Assembly (NCBI GenBank): GCA_009746045.1
Contig: RPFO01000418.1
Span: 1,640,833-1,704,832 of the forward strand
Source: Mesostigma viride
Lineage: Eukaryota; Streptophyta; Mesostigmatophyceae; Mesostigmatales; Mesostigmataceae
Length of the DNA: 64,000 bases
Direction of reading: 5' to 3'
Shown: piece after piece, positions 21,893-32,283 of the stretch
Layout of the letters: every line of letters starts with the position of its first letter
Position numbering within the stretch: position 1 is the stretch's first letter
Notes under the pieces: model-generated
Database searches by the model: none
What the model was told of the DNA's origin: nothing
What the model saw: only the letters and a program-made list of their open reading frames with translations
Translations under genes and position numbers: made by a program

Positions 21893-24800
21893 ATGTCAGA
21901 GCCTACCCCTCCGGCTGAGAGCTCGCTGCCGTCCCCGCCCCCACCGGACCCTGAGCTGTATTTCGAGGCCCTTCCGGGCCGCTGGGTGTCGCGATCAAGT
22001 TACCCGGGTGGCGTTGTGCAGCCGGCCCTTCAGGCCCAACATGCGGGCTTAGTCAGGGCGGCCCTCTTCGGGGTCACGTGGTATGGTCCTTCCCCTGATG
22101 AGCCGCACCAGCTTGTCCTGCACGGGTTCGACGATGCCGGACACTGTTTGTTGGGGTGTGGTTCCAGCTGTCCCGCCTTGGGACAGATAGATGCGGTTCT
22201 CCGGTGCTGCCGTGTGTTCTCCTACCTCTCTACCCCTGTGGGCCGTACCTGCCTACGGAAGGTGTTCCCTTGGCTTCCGGCTGAGGGTGATGCTGAGGTA
22301 GATGAGAACCCCTGTGACCTTTTACGGGCCGTAGAATTCATGGAGATAGCTGATCAGTCGGCGGGACTAGCGGTTAGTGGTCCTGCCCCTTCGGGCGCCC
22401 CAGCCGAGGTACATTATACTCCAGATTATTCTGCCTCGAGCGCTGCGTCCGCCTCCTCGGCGTCTGTTCCTCCCTCTCCGGTCCCGTCGTCCCCTCGGTC
22501 GACCCGGGGTGTTGCAGTAGAGCCTACCCCTTCGGGTTTGCCTGATCCTCTTTCGGCGACGGTCTCGGCTATGCAGGCTCAGATCCAGTCCCTGACCACG
22601 GCGTTCGGGGCCTTCCTGGCGGCCCAAGCGCAGACTCCGGCCACGCCAGGTGGGGTGTCTGTGGTGTCCGCGCCCCCTACCCCTTTGGTTGCTTCGGCAC
22701 CTGTGGTTTCGCCGGCGCCCCCTACCCCTTCGGTTGCTGCGGCTCCGACACCTCCGGTTGCCTCCGTGCCTGCGGCCGACGTTCCCGCGCCTCGGCGCGA
22801 GTCTTCAGCCCCTTCGGCTGTGCCCGCCGTCGCCCCCTCTGGGCCGTCCGCTGCGCCCTCACAGCCAGTTCGTGGTTTCTTCAGCGACACGGGCGATCAT
22901 CCCAGGCTTTGGGAGGGTGGTCCCCCGCAGAGGATCCCGGTGCCCGACTGGAGCTTGGATGGTAACCAATCTTATGCCGGGCTGCCTGTCCCTACGGGCC
23001 CTATCTTCAATATGTGGCCTGAGGGTGCACCGGCAACGGAGACCGGCGCGCCTGCGTCGATGGCGGGTCCATCAAGTTTCGTTTAAGTGGCCAGCCGGAG
23101 CGGCTGCTTAGGTTTTAGCGGGCAAGTGTTCGAAGCGCGTCATTGGTGAATTACTAGGGAACTTGGGTTTCCCCGCGAAACTCCAACCGCACGTTCAGAT
23201 TTCCAAATCTCAAGTAAAGTTCGGCGCAACTTTCTGAACGGGGGCAGTTGACGAGCAGCATTCCTCCGGACGAATGAATTGCGTTCCATACTTGCGCAAA
23301 ATTTTGAAAGGTAGCTTGCGTGCAGCCCTACTAAAATTTGCGCGCACGTTCAGATTTCCAAATCTCAAGTAAATTTCGGCGGAACATTCTGAACGGGGGT
23401 AGTTGGCGGGCAGCGTTCCTCCAGACGAATGAAATGCGTTCCATACTAGCGCAAAATTTTGAAAGGTAGCTTGCGTGCAGCCCTACTAAAATTTGCGCGA
23501 AGTGTGGGACTGAAAATTCGTAACGGAAAATTTTTGGTAGTTGCCGTCACTTCCTCTTGTGCAAACGTGTGGGAGTGAAAATTCGTAACGGAAACGTTTT
23601 GGTAGTTGCCGTCACTTCATTTTGCGCGAGTGTTGGGCTGAAAATTCGTAACGGAAACTTTTTGGTAGTTGGCGTCACTTCCTTTGGTTCGACTGAAAAT
23701 TCGCTGAAATTCACTGAATTCGTACCGTAGCCTAATTTTTAGTACCTCGAAGTGACGGGGCACCTAAAAATTTGCCCACAAGTACACTTGGCAGCGCGCT
23801 CACTGGGAAAAATTGTACAGCCGCTCCGGCGGGCCACTTGAACGAATTGTAATGCGTCACGGCCCTCTCTGGCTTCGGGTCCGGCGCGACCTCCTGTTTT
23901 ACCAGTGCCCCCTGCGTCGGTGTCGGCTCCTGCCCCTGCGTCGGCCCCTGCTTCGGTCCCTGCTCCTTCGGCCTCGCGGTCATTGGCCGCGGTTGTTCGG
24001 TCCACCGGTCAGGATCCTCGCGTCACCCGCGCTGCCGATTCCCTCCGGGAGTTGTCCCAGGGTGATCGGTACAGGGCCCCTTCTGTGGTGCATGCGACGC
24101 CGGAGTCGCGCGACACGCCCATTCCTGGGTATGGTATGTCCGCACTCGCCTGCCGACAGTGTGACCTGCCGCGCGCCTCTGCTGAGCTTGCCATCTCCCC
24201 CATGTCCTACGGGTTCTCCCAGGTGTGTCGGGCGCCCCGGGATCGTGGCCTACCCATTGAGACTGATCGGCCTCCCTTCGACATGGTTATTTTAGCTGAT
24301 CCGGTGTTCGAGGGTGAGATCCTGGTCCGGCGCGTTCTGTATCGCTGGGCTAGGCGCCACAACGACTTGGACACCTACGGTGGGTTCCAGTGGGCTTACC
24401 CTCCCCCTCTGGGCATTATGGCTTCGGATGCCCTTACAGTAGAGTTTCCTGCGGTGCCGGGTGCTGCGTACACTACGGTCCTCCAGCCCATCCTTGAGTG
24501 GGATGCCCGTCGCCCGGCGCCTATCCCGGGCCAGGGTCTAGACTCCCGCGGTCACCCTCCTCCTCGGGCCAGCGACTACCTAGAGACATTCGGGTCGCGA
24601 CAGTGTGTACGTCGGTGGCGCTCCCGCGAGGTTCGGCACATCCGGTTGTGGCCGTCCAACGTGGAGCCCCTGGTGGACCTGTTCTTCCCGACGGGTATGC
24701 GCCCTCGGATCCGGTACCATCGCCTCCTCCTGCGGGCCCTTTGCCTGATCGCGGTAGAACCTTTCCTTCGCCTCTTTGCCTGTGGCTTTCTGGACTGGGC

Positions 24801-24990
24801 CCGTGGCCAGGTCGTCCTCACGCAGCATAGGTATTACTGGGCCTTCCTGGGCCTCTTTCCTGACGGCGTGTGGGCCGATGTTTTCCTCACTGTAGATAGG
24901 CATGACAATGTCGAGGATGTGGCCCACTACCAGGCCTACCTGGAGGTCCTGCTGGCCTCTCGTGGCACTTATCAGACGGATGGCCACTAG
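21893..24990 (+). CDS. ORF3: novel Pro/Ala-rich protein of the Ty3/gypsy family (interrupted)
   Basis: Starts MSEPTPPAESSLP, 74 bases after the pol stop; an in-frame upstream start at 21767 would overlap pol. An N-terminal folded-looking block of ~150 residues (VVQPALQAQHAGLVRAALF, GFDDAGHCLLGCG, VFSYLSTPVGRTC) is followed by a long Pro/Ala/Ser linker. A conserved C-terminal block runs from about 24040 to the stop (MSALACRQCDLPRAS, FEGEILVRRVLYRWARRHN, LLLRALCLIAVEPFLRLFAC). No signal peptide is obvious and no family was recognised. The 785-bp element at 23070-23854 splits it; the older copy preserves the uninterrupted junction at about 12450. Confidence 0.75.
23070..23854. mobile_element. 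785-bp inverted-repeat element, copy 1 (in ORF3)
   Basis: The ends form a ~37-bp terminal inverted repeat: outermost CATCAAGTTTCG vs CATTACAATTCG, then TTyAAGTGGCC and GCCGGAGCGGCTG, 31 of 37 matching by eye. Internally, a ~155-bp direct repeat (23190-23500) is followed by three ~65-bp repeats each with AAAATTCGTAACGGAAA. The empty site in the older ORF3 reads GGTCCGTCACGG. With the element removed, no base is duplicated beyond at most one C. Copy 2 at 42348-43132 has the same length and near identity. Confidence 0.85.
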
Positions 24991-25356
24991 ATAGAGGGCC
25001 TTAGGCCCGACCTGAGGGTGTTGTCCCTCCGGTATATAGAGTCGCCCTCATATTCTGGCCAGTTGGTTGGCTGTTCTTGGTCCTTAGCGCTGATGTGTTT
25101 ACTCTGTGTGTCCTGCCCAGTGCCGTCCCCCCCCGGCCAGGACTCCGTTCCAGGCAGTTAGGGGAACCTCCCACTGCAGGCTTGGTGCTGGCTAACCCTA
25201 CACCACCCGGCGTGGTGGTGGAGACCGTGTGAACTATTGGTGCTTTGTATCTGGGATGGTCTATCGATTGTGTTGGTATGTGCTGGGTGCATTAGGTTTT
25301 TCCTACCCCTTTGGTTCCCTCCTCTCTGCGTAGGGAGAGGGCTCCCTACCTTTTGT
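24991..25356 (+). other. 3' untranslated region of the inner element
   Basis: Sequence between the ORF3 stop and the polypurine tract. It contains CCTTAGGCCCGACCTGAGGG and a GGTATATAGAG stretch. The same region recurs at 26911-27273 in the outer copy. Confidence 0.7.
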
Positions 25357-25367
25357 GGGGGGGGAGG
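25357..25367 (+). promoter_or_regulatory. polypurine tract
   Basis: GGGGGGGGAGG immediately precedes the TGTTACG start of the 3' LTR and is repeated exactly before the outer 3' LTR (27274-27284). It is the expected primer for plus-strand DNA synthesis. Confidence 0.85.
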
Positions 25368-25939
25368 TGTTACGTCGCGTAACAATTCGTTGTAGTTACG
25401 GACGTAAATTAGGTCCTTGGCCTCGGCTGTTCTTAGGTTACGTGCAGTTCTAGTTTGGACATGATTGTCCCCGTAACAGTACTGTGGTATATTGGGTGCC
25501 TTTGGGCGCCGCGCCGCGTACTTTATTAGTGGTCCTTATCCTTTTGTAGAATGTAGTGGACCGGCGTGCATTCTGTGCACCTGCTTGTGTTTCTGTGTCT
25601 CGGCAGGCGAGGGCCAGATCGGCCCGAGTCTGTTGGACCGTTGGTGACCATTTATGCACGTTCCACTCCGTGCGTGGTCACTCGGCGTGTGTTAAATGAA
25701 TTAACACATATAGGCTTGGGTCACGGCAGTGTAGTTGTGTTTCCTTCCTCTTTTCCTGGAGTAAACGGGTTTGATTAAATGGCCTATGGCATATTACAGT
25801 AGTACATATGTAAATGCATTGAGATCTGGTTCGTCTCGGTCGTCTTTCGCTAGGGGTGTAAATAGAAGCGGCCTCACTAGTTTAGGTAGTATCAGGACAG
25901 GTAGAGGTAGAGGTGGCGGCCGAGGCTTGCGGCGTAACA
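25368..25939 (+). repeat. 3' LTR of inner Ty3/gypsy element
   Basis: 572 bp, the partner of 12622-13193 with two differences. It ends GCGTAACA and is followed by the TSD CCGCG and the second half of the outer ORF3. Confidence 0.95.
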
Positions 25940-26910
25940 CCGCGCTGCTGATTCCCTCCGGGAGTTGTCCCAGGGTGATCGGGACAGGGCCCCTTCTGTG
26001 GTGCATGCGACGCCGGAGACGCGCGACACGCCCGTTCCTGGGTATGGTATGTCCGCACTCGCCTGCCGACAGTGTGACCTGCCGCGCGCCTCCGCCGAGC
26101 TTGCCATCTCGTCCATGTCCTACGGGTTCTCCCAGGTGTGTCGGGCTCCGCGGGACCGTGGCCTACCCATTGAGACTGATCGGCCCCCTTTTGACATGGT
26201 TATTTTAGCTGATCCTGTGTTCCAGGGTGAGATCCTGGTTCGGCGCGTTCTGTATCGCTGGCCGGGCTAGGCGCCACAACGACTTGGACACCTACGGTGG
26301 GTTCCAGTGGGCTTACCCTCCGCCTCTGGGCATTATGGCTTCGGATGCCCTTACGGTAGAGTTTCCTGCGGTACCGGGTGCTACGTACAGCACGGTCCTC
26401 CAGCCCATCCTTGAGTGGGATGCCCGTCGTCCGGCGCCCATCCCGGGCCAGGGTCTAGACTCCCGTGGCCACCCTCCTCCTCGGGCCAGCGACTACCTAG
26501 AGACATTCGGGTCGCGACAGTGTGCTCGTCGGTGGCGCTCCCGAGAGGTTCGGCACATCCGGATGTGGCCGTCCAACGTGGAGCCCCTGGTGGATCTGTT
26601 CTTCCCGACGGGTTTGCGCCCTCGGATCCGGTACCATCGCCTCCTCCTGCGGGCCCTCTGTTTGATCGCGGTACTAGAGCCTTTCCTTCGCCTCTTTGCC
26701 TGTGGCTTCCTGGACTGGGCCCGTGGCCAGGTCGTTCTTACGCAGCATAGGTATTACTGGGCCTTTCTGGGCCTTTTTCCTGACGGCGTGTGGGCCGATG
26801 TTTTCCTCACTGTAGATAGGCATGACAATGTCGAGGATGTGGCCCACTACCAGGCCTACCTGGAGGTCCTGCTGGCCTCTCGTGGCACTTATCAGACGGA
26901 TGGCCACTAG
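25940..26910 (+). pseudogene. outer Ty3/gypsy ORF3, C-side part
   Basis: It resumes the outer ORF3 at the TSD and matches inner 24029-24990 closely (MSALACRQCDLPRAS through RGTYQTDGH and the stop). An extra CCGG after the TATCGCTGG block (about 26259) shifts the frame, so it is not translatable as one chain. Confidence 0.85.
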
Positions 26911-27284
26911 ATAGAGGGCCTTAGGCCCGACCTGAGGGTGTTGTCCCTCCGGTATATAGAGTCGCCCTCATATTCTGGCCAGTTGATTGGCTGTTCTTGG
27001 TCCTTGGTACTGATGTGTTTACTCTGTGTGTCCTGCCCAGTGCCGTCCCCCCCCGGCAAGGACTCCGTTCCCGGCAGTTAGGGGAATCTCCCACCAGGCT
27101 TGGTGCTGGCTAACCCTACACCACCCGGCGTGGTGGTGGAGACCGTGTGAACTATTGGTGCTTTGTATCTGGGATGGTCTATCGATTGTGTTGGTGTGTG
27201 CTGGGTGCATTAGGTTTTTCCTACCCCTTTGGTTTCCTCCCTGTGCGTAGGGAGAGGGCTCCCTACCTTTTGTGGGGGGGGAGG
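26911..27284 (+). other. 3' untranslated region and polypurine tract of outer element
   Basis: A diverged copy of 24991-25367, ending in the same GGGGGGGGAGG tract (27274-27284). Confidence 0.75.
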
Positions 27285-27857
27285 TGTTACGTCGCGTAAC
27301 AATTCGTTGTAGTTACGGACGTAAATTAGGTCCTTGGCCTCGGTTGTCCCTAGGTTTACGTGCAGTTCTAGTTTGGACACGATTGTCCCCGTAACAGTAC
27401 CGTGGTACATTGGGTGCCTTTGGGCGCCGCGCCGCGTACTTTATTAGTGGTCCTTATCCTTTTGTAGAATGTAGTGGACCGGCGTGCATTCTGTGCACCT
27501 GCTTGTGTTTCTGTGTTTCTGAAGGCGAGGGCCATGTCGGCCCGAGTCTGTTGGACCGTTGGTGACCATTTATGCACGTTGGACTCTTTGTGTGGCCACT
27601 CGGCGTGTGTTAAATGAATTAACACATATTAGCTTGGGTCACGGCAGTGTAGTTGTGTTTCCTTCCTCTATTCCTGGAGTAAACGGGTTTGTGTAAATGG
27701 CTTATGGCGTATTACAGTAGCACATACGTAAATGCATTGAGATCTGGATCGTCTCGTTCGTCTTTCGCTAGGGGTTTAACTAGAGGCGGCCTTACTAGTC
27801 TAGGTAGTATCAGGACAGGTAGAGGTAGAGGTGGCGGTAGAGGCTTGCGGCGTAACA
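27285..27857 (+). repeat. 3' LTR of the outer Ty3/gypsy element
   Basis: 573 bp, TG...CA, with clearly more differences from the inner LTRs than those have from each other, consistent with greater age. It is inserted in a minus-strand LINE at GGTTGGGTGAG. No partner 5' LTR lies in the window, because the left part of the outer element is missing. Confidence 0.9.
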
Positions 27858-28380
27858 GTTGGGTGAGTAGAGGGCGGCCCCATCCGCGTCCTCGCACTTG
27901 ATGGCGGAGTGGGGAAAGACCGACCGAACCATGGCACCCACCACCCGGAGGAGAGCGGTATGGAGATAGAGGAACCAGTTCTGGTTCTGCTGGCCACCCA
28001 TGCACGCGATGTAGTGCGTCCCAGTAGTATCCAGAGCAAGCCCGCAGCCGCCGCAGGACGCACCCGCCGTGATGAGAGGTTGCGGGGCAAAGAGTTAAGA
28101 GCTGGTGGCGGAGAGCGATGGCGTAAAGGGCCGGAACCAGCGTGAACAAAGGGCTCATGGGGAGGGCACGCAGGAATGCGGACCCCACGCTCCCCTCAAG
28201 GGAAACGGAGTGAAGCCAAGCCTTCCCCTGATCGTTCAAGCTCGCATGCAGACCCATCCAGTCGGCACAGTGTAGTATACCCGCGTAGGTCTTTTGTTGT
28301 TTTTCATGAACGCAGGCAGGGAAGACACTAGGACTGACGACAGTGGACACGCCGGGCGTGCCCCGGGGCAGGCGACGGTG
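27858..28380 (-). pseudogene. RLE-type LINE, post-RT region (minus)
   Basis: The minus-strand frame reads [40 protein letters not shown] and ALRHQLL, then a Cys/His-rich part. This is the region downstream of RT that carries the zinc finger in LINEs with a restriction-like endonuclease (RLE). It is near-identical to 56380-56830 (+). It is cut at 27858 by the outer LTR, just upstream of the endonuclease motif. Confidence 0.65.
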
Positions 28381-28530
28381 GACGGCCTGAGCAGTTATAT
28401 GTATGGCCTACCCTGCACATATGTGAGGTTATACCTTGTGCAGCTGGCGTGATCCTTATAGATGTCCGTATCAGATTACTATTATTAATTTCTTTAGGGT
28501 TATTCTCCCAGTTATCGGGTTTTTCCTTAT
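28381..28530. other. LINE 3'-flank-like sequence
   Basis: Shares the CAGCTGGCGTGATCCT, TCAGATTACTATTA and TTTTCCTTATGTTGCATG blocks with 57630-57725, in the same order. It probably represents the 3' UTR of an RLE-type LINE. Confidence 0.45.
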
Positions 28531-28624
28531 GTTGCATGCCCATCTCACCTCCGTAATCTATCATTCTCAATGAATATATATTCATTGAGAATGATAGATT
28601 ACGGAGGTGAGATGGGCATGCAAC
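28531..28624. repeat. 94-bp perfect palindrome
   Basis: Arms of 47 bp each (28531-28577 and 28578-28624) are exact reverse complements with no spacer. The left arm begins GTTGCATGCCCATCTCACC. The left-arm sequence also occurs once, non-palindromic, at about 57716-57760. It could be an inverted junction of two LINE copies or an assembly fold-back. Confidence 0.9.
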
Positions 28625-29107
28625 ACTATATATATGTGATCCGGTCCGAGGATGCGGATGGCGCTGCCTTCTATTCCCCCAACCACCGGCCTGACATCGT
28701 GGTGCTGGACTTTGAGGGGGGTGGCCGGCATCTGCTTATCGACGTTTCGGTGGCGCGGCCCTTGGCTCTTAGCCACGTGGCTGGGGCCTCCCTCACGGCA
28801 GGTTACACGGCGGACCGGGCGGAGCGGGCCAAGCTCCTGGCCTACGGCGACGTCGGGCACCATCGTGTGGTGCCCTTTGTCCTGGAGGAGTTTGGGGCCA
28901 TGGGGCCCCTGACCTCCGCCTTCTTCAAGGATCGAGTGTTGCCGGCTCCGGGAGGACTGGCTGGACCTGGAGGGCCAGCGGGCCCCATGGTCGGCGCGGA
29001 CCTGGACGTCATATTGGCGTCAGCGCTTGTCGGTGGCGCTGACTCGGGCCATGGCTGACATCATGCTCCGCCGTACGCGGGCTGATTTTGCGGTGCAGCA
29101 GGGCTAT
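28625..29107 (+). pseudogene. RLE-type LINE endonuclease domain fragment
   Basis: Frame 28570-29058 shows EDADGAAFYSPNHRPDIVVL, LLIDVSVARPL and VVPFVLEEFGAMGPLT. RPD followed 15 residues later by a D in a hydrophobic strand fits the PD-(D/E)XK pattern of restriction-like endonucleases in R2-type LINEs. The RT is missing. The end of the frame is degenerate. Confidence 0.65.
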
Positions 29108-29276
29108 TAGGTTCCTCCCGTTAGGCGTTTCCATTGGTCTTATCGTAGTATAGAGCTTTGACATGGCTCTGTATATAGGTTTATAGCTGGGCGTTTGCTT
29201 TGGTTTGAGTGATTTCACTATGCTGTAAGTTATTATATTATTAATATATATTTTAATATATATGTGAGGTTGTGAT
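29108..29276. other. A/T-rich spacer
   Basis: Includes TATTAATATATATTTTAATATATATG (29236-29262 region), a short palindromic AT tract. Nothing else recognised. Confidence 0.4.
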
Positions 29277-31082
29277 TAATTAATTAATTAATTAAACTCG
29301 TGCTCCCGTTGGGGAGTCACGGAGCACCGAAGTGCTTTTAATCCCTGTGTGAGTGTGTGTGCACAACGCTAGGAGAAAGGGCAGAGACCCCCAGTCTCCT
29401 TCATGCCAAAGGCATGCCACAGCTGCATTCGGGCACGTTAGCTAAACGGACACGCTAACGATCCGGCAATCTGTGGGTGCAATAAGACCCATGTGAGCAT
29501 TGCATAACATGGAGCGTGGGCGAGTAAACTGATCATAGCCAAGACATAGCATGGCTGTACAACAAGGACTAAGCTAAGGCTACATGGCTGGTTGTGTACT
29601 CGTGCGTTAGCGGTGCACGTGACTAGGTATGTTGGCACGGCTAGGCAAACGTTCTAAGCATGGCTGCCATGGCGGCAGTGACTACCAATGGATACAAGCT
29701 AGGGCTATTAGCTAGTCTAGCCCGCGGGGGGCGTCCACATCTTGTGGTTGATCATCCGGTCCCCGCCCCTCCAGTACACCTTGGGCTTCTGGGGGTCCTG
29801 CTTATGGCGGAGGTATTCCGGCCACAGGTCGCGTCGCTGCTGTTGCTGACCGGGGGTCAGGTCGTCGTCCAGCGTCCAGGTGAGGTCGTGCAACCGCTTG
29901 CGACGAGAGAGGAACCGCTGCTTATCCTCAGGGGAGGGCGGGAAGGTGAGCAGGACTGGTGGGGGAGCCGCCTTGTCCCGTGAGTGGGGAAGGCGGTGAC
30001 ACCCACGCAGTTCTACCTCACCTACCAGGCCCATGAGGGTAAGGAGCTGGTCCTTGAGCTCGTCGGCAAGGGAGGTTGACGTCTCACCTGGCTTCTGGGG
30101 GAAACGACGCAGCACCACTCGGCACTCGCGGCGGGCGCGGTCGGTGGCCTCCCGTTGTTCGGCCTGGCGGTGGTCCTCCAGCTCCTGGAGCTTCGTGGCG
30201 ATGGCGTCGGTGGTGGAGGCGGTCGCTGACCGCAGCAGGTCCGCATAGGAGAGGGGCGGGAGGTCGCCAGCATCCAGCCGGGGTGGCTGGGATGCGATGG
30301 TGGCCGTCTGCTCCGCTATCTTTGGGATCTGTGAGGCCAGGGCCTCGGTGTGAGCGGTGATGGCTTCAAGCTTCTTCATGAGCACGCCGCACTTGCCCTC
30401 CACCTGGTTGAGGCGAGAGACAAGTGCAGCGTGCGTTTCAGATGCCTGCGCCGCGGTGTGCAGTGCCGTGAACTGGGGTTGGAGCTTGTGGACGACCTTG
30501 CATGGTTTCCACATTGGAGACCCGGGCCTCCACCGTGTTGAGCGTCGTGTTCAGCGAGGTCAGCTTCTCGGCCAACGGCCAGGTCACGTGCTCCTCCAGC
30601 ACTGCTCGGATGTCATCCTTGCAGAGGGAGGAAGCCGATGTGGCTGTCGGCCCCGCAGGCTGGGCTGGGGCGCGGATCTTGGCGGCGATTTTGGCCATAG
30701 GTAGCTGGTAGAAGCTGCACAGGATGGCGAGGCGGTGGAGGTCTCCCCTGGTAAAGAACCCCTCCAGGTTCTCGTCGGGGATGGGCCCTGTGGCCCCATG
30801 GAGCTTGCGTTCCTGTGCCAAGAAACGCACTATTTCGGCGCATTCTTCTGTGGACAGCTCTAGCCAGTGCTGAAAAGAAAAAAGGCGGTCGGGATCAGGT
30901 AGGTACCTGCGCCATTTGTGTTCGTGGCAGGGTTTCTTGGGCTCGGGCGAGGCGCTTGGCGATGGGTTTGCTGGCGATGGATTTGCGAGCCCAGCCGGCT
31001 GGGCAAGGACGATGGCAAGTGGGTTGGGCTGGGAGCCGGAAAGCTCCTTTTCCAAACCCCGTTTTGCTTTTGGGGTCGTCAT
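29277..31082 (-). mobile_element. ORF1-only LINE derivative
   Basis: Minus strand: ORF1 (31082-29717), a ~390-bp 3' UTR, the hairpin GTGCTCC...GGAGCAC (29299-29326) and a TTAA tail (29277-29294). The ORF1 stop passes directly into the 3' UTR with no RT ORF. The identical junction is present in the + strand copy at 35590-35600, so the RT-less form itself has been mobile. The 5' boundary was not found. Confidence 0.7.
29717..31082 (-). CDS. LINE ORF1 protein (frameshifted)
   Basis: About 450 codons from MTTPKAKRGLEKEL. A Pro-rich N-terminus is followed by a helical block (HWLELSTEECAEIVRFLAQE). A coiled coil (LAEKLTSLNTTLNTVEARVS, then LVSRLNQVEGK, LMKKLEAITAHTEALASQI) precedes an RRM-like domain (ECRVVLRRFPQKPGE, GEVELRGCHRLPHSRDKAAP, LTFPPSPEDKQRFLSRRKRL). 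This is the layout of L1-type ORF1p, a trimeric RNA chaperone. One frameshift lies near 30500 in the coiled coil. Confidence 0.7.
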
Positions 31083-32119
31083 AGCTGCAATTGTCACGTG
31101 CGTAACTTTGGCAATACTGCGTTTCAGCCGTAACCGATTATACTGGCGTGTGCGTCTCAAAAAAGCGCATCGAATGCAAGTGGTCTGACCGAATTTGGGG
31201 CTTAGATGCAAAAGATCTGAACCCCGCCGTCAGCCATACTGCCGTCAGCCATTTTGCTTGCGGGGTTGTGATATACCAACCCAAACGGCAACTCATGGAC
31301 ATGCTTGGCCCCCAAGGACAGCCATTGGATATGGGTAGGTTGGATGGCATCTGGTTTGCAAAATTGTGAAGATCCAGCCGATTTATCGGCAGGATCTCGG
31401 CCCATTTAGGGGTTAACACATATGGTACGGTGGCTGGCTAGCAGCAGCCTGCAGGGCTAAATAAGGCATTTATGTGCATCGCGAGTCACACCAAATACCC
31501 CGCAGCCTGCGACGTAATGCCTCCGGCGGCCTCTTGCACTCGCTCACTCTTGCCTCCTTCGCATACGTGGCGCCCATGATATGGCGGGTGCTAGCCTTGC
31601 TCGGGTGGTAGAACCGGACTATTTTGCATCCAAAAGTGTGCACGTCACTGAGCTTGTAGAAACCTGTCGCCTGCCCTTTCTTGTTGAGAGTCTGTTCTTT
31701 CACGATGTGTGTCCAGATAGTCTCGAATACGGCCTGCATCTCGTCGGCCCCATCATCATCGTGTTCCATAGTAGACCCACACCATCACCGCCGCTAGCCA
31801 TGGTGCCTGGATGTCAATTGCATGTGCTACGATTAAATGTTAGGTGCCAGATGCGCGCCCTTGTTGGCAGACAACATAACTTCGTCACCTAATTTCCTCG
31901 TCCTTCGTCTCCTAGACCCTAGTGCGACACGCAGCAATCTGCAGCAATGCACGTAAAAGTACAGTCGTACACGGCCATGCAGCTTGGCACCTGCATGCCC
32001 GTTTATTTGTCACGGAGGCACAGGTCGCCTCAGTCTATAGTTGCGGCTCCACGTGCCGTCCAAAATGATGCCAGATTCAAGCTACTTCGAACACGGTTCA
32101 TACGCACAGAAATACGCGA
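31083..32119. other. unassigned interval with a small minus ORF
   Basis: Upstream of the LINE ORF1. It contains a minus-strand frame at 31470-31769 (99 codons, MEHDDDGADEMQAVFETIWT) of no recognised family; a second start with good context (GCACCATGG) lies just upstream in another frame. The frame has ordinary composition and may be a gene remnant. Nothing else is evident. Confidence 0.3.
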
Positions 32120-32240
32120 AAAATACGCAAAAAATACGCAATACGCAAAAAATACGCCCGGCGTATTTTTTTGCCCAAATCTTGCGTATGGCGTATATAA
32201 TACGCATCGTACGGCGTATTATACGCCGTATGCCTAATAC
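32120..32240. repeat. TACGC/GCGTA-rich palindromic segment
   Basis: AATACGC words on the left face GGCGTATT words on the right, giving several nested inverted repeats (for example CGTACGGCGTATTATACGCCGTA). A similar segment interrupts the LINE at about 32600-32688. Confidence 0.7.
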
Positions 32241-32283
32241 ACTGAATTGCCAACACCCGCTTTCCACATATTCACAGTAAGTC

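Larger units (their letters stand above)
12622..25939 (+). mobile_element. inner Ty3/gypsy chromovirus-like retrotransposon
   Basis: A full LTR retrotransposon: LTR, leader, ORF0, gag, pol (protease, RT, RNase H, integrase, chromodomain), ORF3, polypurine tract, LTR. The TSD CCGCG is at 12617-12621 and 25940-25944. The target is ORF3 of an older copy of the same family, and the empty target sequence can be read at about 24024-24035. The LTRs differ at two positions only, so the insertion is recent. Yet gag and pol carry one frameshift each and two other elements are inserted in it. Confidence 0.93.

Noticed and set aside
24009-24203. Minus-strand frames within ORF3 and its copy
   Set aside because: GC-rich shadow frames opposite a conserved coding sequence; no independent support.
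21893-24990. Retroviral env protein
   Set aside because: No signal peptide, furin-like site or clear transmembrane anchor was seen; position alone is not enough.
28570-29058. Host nuclease gene
   Set aside because: The RPD...D block recurs at 56870, 57115 and 57900 with LINE flanks, so it is the restriction-like endonuclease of a LINE.
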